From: Chloroflexota bacterium
GTDB lineage: Bacteria; Chloroflexota; Anaerolineae; J102
Direction: 5' to 3'
Assembly (NCBI GenBank): GCA_013151415.1
Contig: JAADII010000166.1
Location: forward strand, 1-46,977
DNA length: 46,977 nucleotides
Shown: positions 41,463-46,977 of the stretch, in pieces
How positions within the stretch are numbered: the stretch's first letter is position 1
Layout of the letters: each line of letters begins with the position of its first letter
Program-made: the position numbers and the translations under genes
The notes under the pieces: generated by a model
Databases searched by the model: none
Seen by the model: only the letters and a program-made list of their open reading frames with translations
Told to the model about the DNA's origin: nothing

Positions 41463-42731
41463 ATGAATTCAGAACCTTCGGACTTCTCCCCGCTCCGACA
41501 ATGGCGACGCAAAGATGCGTGGCCTTTAGCGGTTCTCTGCATCGTTATCCTATTTCTCTTTCTTACAACCCGCGTCAAGAGCGCCGCGCGCGCGCCGGCG
41601 AAAGAAACGTTGGCAGAGGCCACAAGCACGCCCGCCTATTGTCGGGGCGTTTACCGGGGCGACACGAGCGTCGGAACGAACAACATCGAACAATACGCCT
41701 GTCGTCCTGATTGGCCAGAAACCGGGCCGGAAGCTTATTATAAACTTAGAACCACATTTACTCAGCCCATCAGCATCACATTGAGTCATCCCGCAGGCAT
41801 TGATCTTGACCTGTTCTTGCTGGTGGACGGTGATCCTGCACAATGTTATGCGGCTGACGCGGCCCTAGCAATTCCGAACCTTTCTTCGGGTGAGCACACC
41901 ATAGTGGTGGATGGCTTTGCCGGTGATGCGGGCGAGTATCTTCTGGAGATCGAGTGCCAGGAGCCTCCATTCGCCACGCCCACACCCACCGCGCCGGCCC
42001 CGCCTACGGCCACGCCCACGCCCACCCCGCCTCCCACGGCCACGCCTCGCCCCACCATTACGCCCACGCGGCCTCACCTGACTTACCAACTCTACCTGCC
42101 CTCCCAACCGCGCGGCTACCCCCCGCCCACGCCCGAACCCACGCTTCTTGTGCTGCAACCGGGCGTAGACAATTATGCCGGGGTCGCTAACGCGTACCTC
42201 AATCGTTGGGAAAATTCGACAAATTATGCTAAGGTAGACCGGCTGGCATTAAGACAGCCCGACATCATGGCGCCAATTCTCAGATTCGATCTGAGCAGGA
42301 TTCCCGCCAACGCCCACATTGTGGACGCGCGACTTGGCCTATGGACGTTGGCGCAAAGCAATGAGAATCCGGCCACCGTCGGTCTTTACAAAGTGAATCG
42401 GCCCTGGAATGTGAACGAAGTCACCTGGGATGAGGCCGCACAAGGCGATCCCTGGGCTTCTCCCGGCGCCAACGCCGTTCCCGCCGACCGCGAGGGCCAG
42501 CCCGTCAGCGTGCAAATAGTGGATGCAACCCGAAAATGGTATGAATGGGATGTGACGCTGCTGGTCCAAAACTGGTTGCGTCAACCAGAGGCCAATAACG
42601 GCGTGGTGCTAAAGGCATTTGCCGAACCTCGGGTGCTCTATCACTTTGCATCGGCCGGCTATCACAACCCTCTGGCCCGGCCCAAACTCACCATTCGTTA
42701 CTGGACGCCCACCCCCACGGCCTTTCCATAA
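41463..42731 (+). CDS. Secreted/anchored protein with PPC-like and DNRLRE domains
   Basis: 422 residues from the ATG at 41463; codons TTG and ATG at 41436-41439 are open alternatives but overlap a hairpin. A basic n-region (RQWRRKD) and one hydrophobic segment (about 20-38) give a signal anchor. A PPC-like beta domain follows (TFTQPISITLSHPAGIDLDL, LSSGEHTIVVDGFAGDAGEY), then a Thr-Pro linker with YQLYLPSQPRG, and a C-terminal DNRLRE domain (about 225-410: DNYAGVANAYLNRWENSTNY, PILRFDLSRIPANAHIVDAR, VNEVTWDEAA, YEWDVTLLVQNWL). DNRLRE domains are beta-jellyrolls found in secreted surface proteins. Inference: surface scaffold or glycan-binding partner of the preceding protein. Confidence 0.82.
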   Translation: MNSEPSDFSPLRQWRRKDAWPLAVLCIVILFLFLTTRVKSAARAPAKETLAEATSTPAYCRGVYRGDTSVGTNNIEQYACRPDWPETGPEAYYKLRTTFTQPISITLSHPAGIDLDLFLLVDGDPAQCYAADAALAIPNLSSGEHTIVVDGFAGDAGEYLLEIECQEPPFATPTPTAPAPPTATPTPTPPPTATPRPTITPTRPHLTYQLYLPSQPRGYPPPTPEPTLLVLQPGVDNYAGVANAYLNRWENSTNYAKVDRLALRQPDIMAPILRFDLSRIPANAHIVDARLGLWTLAQSNENPATVGLYKVNRPWNVNEVTWDEAAQGDPWASPGANAVPADREGQPVSVQIVDATRKWYEWDVTLLVQNWLRQPEANNGVVLKAFAEPRVLYHFASAGYHNPLARPKLTIRYWTPTPTAFP

Positions 42732-42775
42732 AAATTCTCGCTCCTCTCACCCCTTGCACGAGGAACAACGCCACC

Positions 42776-43525
42776 ATGATCACCAGCAAGCCTCGAATTC
42801 TTGGGACCACACTTAAACCCGCCGTGCATCCTCGCGTTTCAACCAGAGACCAGGTGGCCGATCTGGTGCAGCCGGCCGCAACGCCCACAGGATACCGGCT
42901 GGCAAAACGGACTCTTGACCTCATTGTGGCCACAGCTTCGCTCCTTTTGCTCTCACCGCTCTTATTGCTCATTTTCATTGCTATCAAACTCGAGGATGGC
43001 GGGCCGGTCATTATCATTCAGAAGCGCGTGGGGTTGGGTGGCCGGGTCTATGATTTTTATAAATTCCGCTCCATGGTGGTGGGCCGCAATCATACCGAAG
43101 AACATAAACTCTTTGCACAGCAAGTCATTCGGGGTGAGATCACAAAAGGGCCGTCGAGCAACGGCGGCGTGCTCAAACCCACGGGCGATGGTCGCGTGAT
43201 CACGCGCGTGGGCAAAATCTTGCGCAAAACCAGCCTCGACGAATTGCCGCAATTGTTCAACGTGCTCATTGGCAACATGAGCCTTGTTGGGCCGCGGCCC
43301 TCGATGGACTATGAGGTGGAAGCCTATTACGACTGGTATCTGCCGCGACTTTCGGTCTTGCCCGGCATCACCGGTCTGGCCCAGATCAACGGTCGCAGCA
43401 GCATCCCCTTCCCCGAAATCGTGCGCTGGGATCTCGATTATATCGAGCGGCGGTCCTTCTGGCTCGATCTCAAAATATTGATCAAAACCTTGCCTGTGGT
43501 TCTCGCCATGCGCAACACGGGTTGA
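42776..43525 (+). CDS. Polyprenyl-phosphate sugar-1-phosphate transferase (short, PglC/WcaJ-C type)
   Basis: 249 residues. Only the catalytic module is present, with one reentrant hydrophobic helix (about 45-68, LIVATASLLLLSPLLLLIFI) as in monotopic PglC-type transferases; the four-helix N-terminal domain of WcaJ is absent. Motifs: KRTLDL, IIIQKRVGLGGRVYDFYKFRSM, the Asp-Glu dyad in KTSLDELPQLFNVLIGNMSLVGPRP, and PGITGLAQINGRSSIPF. It starts glycan assembly by moving a sugar phosphate from UDP-sugar to undecaprenyl phosphate. GAGGAAC precedes the ATG. The stop overlaps the methyltransferase start by one base. Confidence 0.93.
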   Translation: MITSKPRILGTTLKPAVHPRVSTRDQVADLVQPAATPTGYRLAKRTLDLIVATASLLLLSPLLLLIFIAIKLEDGGPVIIIQKRVGLGGRVYDFYKFRSMVVGRNHTEEHKLFAQQVIRGEITKGPSSNGGVLKPTGDGRVITRVGKILRKTSLDELPQLFNVLIGNMSLVGPRPSMDYEVEAYYDWYLPRLSVLPGITGLAQINGRSSIPFPEIVRWDLDYIERRSFWLDLKILIKTLPVVLAMRNTG

Positions 43526-44277
43526 TGAACGAGCGGCTAAATCCAAGCGACCTCGCTTATTTTCGTCGGGGCGAAACAGAAAATCCACGATTTTGGCGAC
43601 GATTTGGCGGTCAGCCCGATTTTCGCGGCGCGAGCGTGCTCGATGTGGGGTGCGGGCACGGCAGCATGAGCATTTATCTGGCCGAACAAGGCGCGGCCGA
43701 AGTGGTGGGGCTCGACTTGAACGAACGCCTTATCGAGTTCGCCAACGCCAACCTGGAACAAAACTTCCCCCATTTCGCGGATCGGGTGGCCTTTCTTTGC
43801 CTCGATCTAAAAGACTACCCCCTGGAACCGTTCGATTATATCGTTTCTAAAGACACATTCGAACACGTGCTGGATTTGCCCGGATTGCTGGAAGAGATGA
43901 GCCGTCGCTTGCGCGCGGGCGGCCGCGTCTATGCGGGGTTCGGGCCGCTCTACAACAGCCCTTTTGGCGATCACAACGTGGTGCGACCGCCCTTCCCCAT
44001 TCCCTGGGCGCATCTGTTGCTGGGCGATCAGCGCGTCATCCGCCGCGTGAATCGGCGACGCCGCGAAAAGGTGAGCGCCATCCAAGACTTGGGCATGAAT
44101 CGTCTCGCGCTGGCCGATTATCGTCGCATTTTTGAAGAATGCGATCTCGAGGTGGTTTCCTTTCAGACCAATCGCAGCGATAAGCTCAGCGGCAAAACCC
44201 TTCACGCGTTGAGCAAACTGCCCCGGCTGGAAGAATATTTCACCTTCAACATCTATTGCGTGTTGGAAAAAACATGA
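43525..44277 (+). CDS. Class I SAM-dependent methyltransferase of the glycan locus
   Basis: 250 residues from the ATG at 43525, which overlaps the preceding stop codon by one base, so translation is coupled. SAM motif VLDVGCGHGSMSIYLAEQGA, acidic residue in VVGLDLNERLIEFANAN, then DYIVSKDTFEHVLDLPGLLEEMSRRLR with GGRVYAGFGPLYNSPFGDHN. Typical methyltransferase-11/-25 fold. A substrate such as a sugar hydroxyl is plausible because of the coupling to the priming transferase, but is not shown. It ends 89 bases before the convergent PLP enzyme; CCGCGGCC and GGCCGCGG (44279-44286, 44342-44349) are an 8-base inverted repeat in that gap. Confidence 0.88.
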   Translation: MNERLNPSDLAYFRRGETENPRFWRRFGGQPDFRGASVLDVGCGHGSMSIYLAEQGAAEVVGLDLNERLIEFANANLEQNFPHFADRVAFLCLDLKDYPLEPFDYIVSKDTFEHVLDLPGLLEEMSRRLRAGGRVYAGFGPLYNSPFGDHNVVRPPFPIPWAHLLLGDQRVIRRVNRRRREKVSAIQDLGMNRLALADYRRIFEECDLEVVSFQTNRSDKLSGKTLHALSKLPRLEEYFTFNIYCVLEKT

Positions 44278-44365
44278 GCCGCGGCCATATCGCTCCTGAT
44301 GGGCGCATCCAGCAAGGGGGCGGCTCGCCCGACAGCCGTTAGGCCGCGGAGTGGCCAATTTCGGC

Positions 44366-45418
44366 TCATGCGTCGGCATCTGCGGATCGCGCCGCCGCGT
44401 CCTTTGTTTTGATCTCGGCCCAAAGTGCGGGGGCGCCGCCGGTGTGAACGAAAATCAGCGGTTCGTCGCGGCCCAGCTCGCCTCGGCCAGCCAGATCAAA
44501 CATGCCGGCAAGGGCCTTGCCCGTGTAGATGGGGTCGAGAACGATGCCCTCGAGACGGGCCATCATGCGCATGGCCTCGTTGCCCGCATCGCTGGGAACG
44601 CCGTAAGCGCGCCCTGCATAACGCGCTTCGATAAGAGGGACGTCGGATGCATGGAAATGGCGGTTAAGAGCGAGATGACGGCTCATCTCGTTGGCCACCC
44701 GGGCGATGGACGCGGGAAAGCCCTTCCACAGCTTGCCGATATCGACGCCCAACGCGCGCAATCGAGAACCAACGCCGCGAAGACCCACCATCAAGCCGGC
44801 CAGGGTTCCGCCGCTCCCCGCGGCCGCGATCACCCACCCCTGCTCCACGCCCAAACCTCGCGCTTGCTCTTCGATCTCCAAAGCGGCCCTCACATAGCCC
44901 AGACAGCCTCGCCAACAGTGCCCGCCCACCGGAATAAAATAGTGCGGCCCCACCCGCAACAGGGCCAGCAATCGCACGAGCCGGTTCGTCATCGCCAGAG
45001 TCATGCCGCCCTTGCCCTCGGCCCCCAAAGGAACGAAGTGCATCTTCGCGCCCAATATTTGGTTTAGGAGCAAATTGCCCGTAAGCCGAGCAGGGCGCGG
45101 CTCGAAATAAAAGAGATGCGTTTCCAGGCCAAAACGATTGGCCGCAGCCGCGGTGAGACGGGCGTGATTCGATTGCAAACCGCCATAGGTGACGATTTTA
45201 CGCGCGCCCCGCTCTTGCGCCTCGGCCATCAGATATTCCAACTTACGCGTCTTGTTCCCACCCAAAGCCGGGCCGGCCAAGTCGTCGCGTTTCATGTAGA
45301 TGGGACGACCCAACGCCTTGCTCAGCCGTGGCAAGGGATGCAAAGGCGTGGGAAAATCGGCCAGCCGCACGCGAGGAAAACGTTCGAGCGCGGCCGCGAC
45401 CTCGGACGCGAATGACAT
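44366..45418 (-). CDS. D-cysteine desulfhydrase / ACC deaminase-family PLP enzyme
   Basis: 350 residues from the ATG at 45418 (MSFASEVAAALERFPRV); the frame continues to 45466 but those residues are not in the family. PLP fold II: DFPTPLHPLPRLS, MKRDDLAGPALGGNKTRKLEYL with the PLP Lys in NKTRK, YGGLQSNHARLTAAAANRFG, the phosphate loop AAGSGGTLAGLMVG, and PIYTGKALAGMFDLA. D-Cys desulfhydrases make pyruvate, ammonia and sulfide; ACC deaminases open 1-aminocyclopropane-1-carboxylate. The substrate cannot be told apart by eye. No ribosome site is evident. It converges on the glycan methyltransferase. Confidence 0.9.
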   Translation of the reverse strand: MSFASEVAAALERFPRVRLADFPTPLHPLPRLSKALGRPIYMKRDDLAGPALGGNKTRKLEYLMAEAQERGARKIVTYGGLQSNHARLTAAAANRFGLETHLFYFEPRPARLTGNLLLNQILGAKMHFVPLGAEGKGGMTLAMTNRLVRLLALLRVGPHYFIPVGGHCWRGCLGYVRAALEIEEQARGLGVEQGWVIAAAGSGGTLAGLMVGLRGVGSRLRALGVDIGKLWKGFPASIARVANEMSRHLALNRHFHASDVPLIEARYAGRAYGVPSDAGNEAMRMMARLEGIVLDPIYTGKALAGMFDLAGRGELGRDEPLIFVHTGGAPALWAEIKTKDAAARSADADA

Positions 45419-45536
45419 GGGCCAGAAATGAGTGAACGATGACGAGAGATGGTGAGAGCGCGTCAAGCGTTTCTCTATCGTCTCATGGTCTCATGGCGGA
45501 GAAATGGCTCCGAAAGCTCTTGTTCGACATCGGTCT

Positions 45537-45665
45537 TTAGCCCACGCGGCGCGCGGCGCAACCTGCATATATGCTGGCGGTCCCGCCCACCATGAGCGGC
45601 CGGATGATGTTCAAAGCCCTCGCGCGTGCAAAGTAAGCTTTGTCGGCCATGGTTTTGTCGTTCAT
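45537..45665 (-). CDS. Possible small ORF after HMG-CoA synthase
   Basis: A 42-residue frame, MNDKTMADKAYFARARALNI to GCAARRVG, that starts 13 bases after the HMG-CoA synthase stop on the same strand. The middle (ALNIIRPLMVGGTASIYAGC) is moderately hydrophobic, like one membrane helix. There is no strong ribosome site and I recognise no family. It could be a real co-transcribed small protein or chance; position is the main support. Confidence 0.3.
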   Translation of the reverse strand: MNDKTMADKAYFARARALNIIRPLMVGGTASIYAGCAARRVG

Positions 45666-45678
45666 GCGTTGTCCGCGC

Positions 45679-46743
45679 TCACTTCATCAATAACTTGCCT
45701 CGGTATCGCAAATAGGTCGCGTAGTCGATGACGGTGCGGCGGGCGATGTAGTCCTCGGTGCTCGGCGCGAGCAAACGACGGTCGCGAATGCGCTCGGTCA
45801 CCTGGAAAGACATGGCGTCGCTGCCCGCGCCCGAGCCAAAGGAGACCACCAAAACGCGTTCGCCCGGCTCGGCCGCATCGAGCACCGCGGTCAGGCCCAC
45901 CAGCGACGCGCCCGAATACGTGTTGCCGATGCGCCCCACCAGCAGGCCCGTTTCCCACTGTTCGGGTTTGAAGCCCAGCTGTTTGGCCGCGCGGGAAGGA
46001 AATTTGACATTGGGCTGATGCAGCACCACATAACGATAATCTTCAGGCGTGCGGCCCAGGGTTTCCATTAAGATTTGGCCGGCCATGACCACATGATGAA
46101 AATAAGCCGGTTCGCCCGTGAACCGCATCCCGTGGCTGGGATATTCGGCCTTGGGCCGCCGCCAGAAATCGGGCGTGTCGGTCACATAGGAGATGGAGCC
46201 TTCGAACACGGCCAATGACTTTTCGGCCGGGCCAATGATGATGGCCGCGCCGCCCGCGCCAGCCGTATATTCCAGCGCGTCGCCGGGTCGGCCTTGCGCG
46301 GTGTCCGCGCCAATGCCCATGGCGTAATCGGCCATATCCGAACCGACCAGGCCAATGGCCGCGATGATGGCTTCGGACCCGGCCTTGCAGGCGAATTCCC
46401 AATCCGCGGCCTGGACCATCGGCGCCGCGCCCAGGGCCTCGGCCACAATGGTGGAGGTGGGCTTCACCGCATAGGGATGGCTTTCGCTGCCCACCCAGAT
46501 TGCGCGTAAATCGGTGGGCGCGATGCCCGCGCGAACAAGCGCATTGCGAGCCGCCTCGATGGCGATGGTGGCTGTGTCTTCATCCAGCCCGGGCACGGCC
46601 TTTTCTGTGATGGGAGGCGCGGCCGCGCCATCGGTCCACATTTCCGAGACCTCGCTGGCCGGGAGTCGATATTGAGGAATATAAGCGCCGTATCCAACAA
46701 TGCCCACGGCGCGAGAGGGCTTGAGAAGCGTCTGTTTCGACAT
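45679..46743 (-). CDS. Hydroxymethylglutaryl-CoA synthase, archaeal-type (thiolase-fold)
   Basis: 354 residues. The thiolase-like condensing fold with the HMG-CoA synthase pattern: [15 protein letters not shown] at the start, Glu-Asp in [38 protein letters not shown], catalytic Cys119 in [11 protein letters not shown], and catalytic His in [19 protein letters not shown]. Archaeal and Chloroflexota members have this size (about 350) and work with a thiolase; eukaryotic enzymes are larger. It condenses acetyl-CoA with acetoacetyl-CoA to HMG-CoA, the first committed step of the mevalonate route. It follows HMG-CoA reductase by 93 AT-rich bases, with no clear ribosome site. Confidence 0.9.
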   Translation of the reverse strand: MSKQTLLKPSRAVGIVGYGAYIPQYRLPASEVSEMWTDGAAAPPITEKAVPGLDEDTATIAIEAARNALVRAGIAPTDLRAIWVGSESHPYAVKPTSTIVAEALGAAPMVQAADWEFACKAGSEAIIAAIGLVGSDMADYAMGIGADTAQGRPGDALEYTAGAGGAAIIIGPAEKSLAVFEGSISYVTDTPDFWRRPKAEYPSHGMRFTGEPAYFHHVVMAGQILMETLGRTPEDYRYVVLHQPNVKFPSRAAKQLGFKPEQWETGLLVGRIGNTYSGASLVGLTAVLDAAEPGERVLVVSFGSGAGSDAMSFQVTERIRDRRLLAPSTEDYIARRTVIDYATYLRYRGKLLMK

Positions 46744-46836
46744 AATTTCGATATGAACGATTCAGGAATATATAATCATAATCTCGATATTTTGTATATA
46801 TACCGGAAATATTGGTGCAATACCGAATATTTTTAC

Positions 46837-46977
46837 CTATACCTTATCATTGTCGCTATCCCTGTTTTTAATCTTTTGCTCTTTTGCTTTCTCTCTCCGT
46901 TTGTGTAGTTTCATGTGCCCGCGCTGAATGCCCTCGGTCGCGAGCGCGCGCAACGCGGCCAGATTTTGCGCCAGACC
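46837..46977 (-). CDS. mvaA: HMG-CoA reductase (class II), C-terminal 46 residues at window edge
   Basis: An open minus-strand frame from the right edge to a TAG at 46837. It reads [20 protein letters not shown] then HMKLHKR, which matches the C-terminal flap of class II (degradative-type bacterial) HMG-CoA reductase; the His in GIQRGHM is the catalytic His of the flap in the Pseudomonas mevalonii enzyme. After HMKLHKR the tail is Lys- and Asp-rich ([19 protein letters not shown]), unlike the usual ARN ending, and its DNA is AT-rich. The start lies beyond the window. With the synthase next to it, this indicates mevalonate synthesis. Confidence 0.82.
   Translation of the reverse strand, partial: GLAQNLAALRALATEGIQRGHMKLHKRREKAKEQKIKNRDSDNDKV

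Noticed and set aside
41404-41490. Near-identical words AACCTTCGAACTTCTCC and AACCTTCGGACTTCTCC flanking the hairpin
   Set aside because: A direct repeat of about 17 bases, which may come from a small duplication; only loosely like the dispersed repeat core, so not counted as a copy.
45504-45731. Plus-strand frame of 75 codons
   Set aside because: Antisense to the synthase end, with no ribosome site and a composition typical of a shadow frame.
46672-46908. Plus-strand frame of 78 codons over the HMG-CoA synthase start
   Set aside because: It is antisense to the synthase start and to the reductase C-terminus, and its hydrophobic end comes from the AT-rich gap.
1-46977. Search by eye for CRISPR arrays, tRNA genes, transposases, toxin-antitoxin pairs and defence genes
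   Set aside because: None could be supported; repeats found are palindromic or dispersed, not regularly spaced, and no conserved T-arm words appear in a cloverleaf context.

Overview
The window is GC-rich bacterial chromosome with dense coding on both strands and no tRNA, rRNA, CRISPR array, transposase or phage gene that I can see. The gene content fits an Anaerolineae-like member of the Chloroflexota. The pointers are secreted proteins with Thr-Pro-rich linkers, a BMP-type nucleoside importer with the same kind of linker, a partial nuo gene set, and an archaeal-type HMG-CoA synthase next to a class II HMG-CoA reductase. This assignment is inference from style and content, not from a marker phylogeny.

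Layout. 1-7519: a truncated secreted TIM-barrel protein; a UvrD/Rep-type helicase with an internal DnaQ-like exonuclease; a YbaK-type deacylase; a polytopic membrane protein; an array of three hairpins; a DinB-fold protein and a proline dehydrogenase. 7626-16373: a minus-strand operon for the membrane arm of respiratory complex I (nuoA-H-J-K-x-L-M-N) with an extended -10 promoter and a clear intrinsic terminator; no peripheral-arm genes are present. 16460-23874: plus-strand housekeeping genes trmB, ridA, rpsA, clpC and radA. 23864-30735: a minus-strand nucleoside uptake operon (BMP lipoprotein, ATPase, nucleoside hydrolase, two permeases). 30846-32614: an orphan OmpR-type response regulator and a methyltransferase. 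32855-34078: recF. 34264-44277: a plus-strand surface-glycan locus (Gfo/Idh/MocA oxidoreductase, two SDR sugar-nucleotide enzymes, a split Alg14/Alg13-like glycosyltransferase, two large secreted proteins, a priming sugar-phosphate transferase, a methyltransferase). 44366-46977: a D-cysteine-desulfhydrase/ACC-deaminase family enzyme, a possible tiny ORF, HMG-CoA synthase, and the C-terminus of HMG-CoA reductase running off the right edge.

How they work together. The nuo operon encodes the proton-pumping half of complex I, so the NADH- or ferredoxin-oxidising half must be encoded elsewhere. The nucleoside operon imports nucleosides and splits them to base and ribose. The glycan locus probably makes nucleotide sugars, starts a lipid-linked glycan, adds a second sugar, and exports surface proteins that may trim or bind it; no polymerase or flippase is in view. 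The last two genes supply mevalonate for isoprenoids.

Non-coding structure is rich. There are three families of palindromic or dispersed repeats: a bipartite repeat at gene 3' ends, a CGTCATTGCG-bounded element inside the nucleoside operon, and a large imperfect palindrome between the methyltransferase and recF. There are also several strong hairpins. The most unusual single gene is the helicase-exonuclease fusion. I do not see a clearly new multi-gene defence or mobile system.
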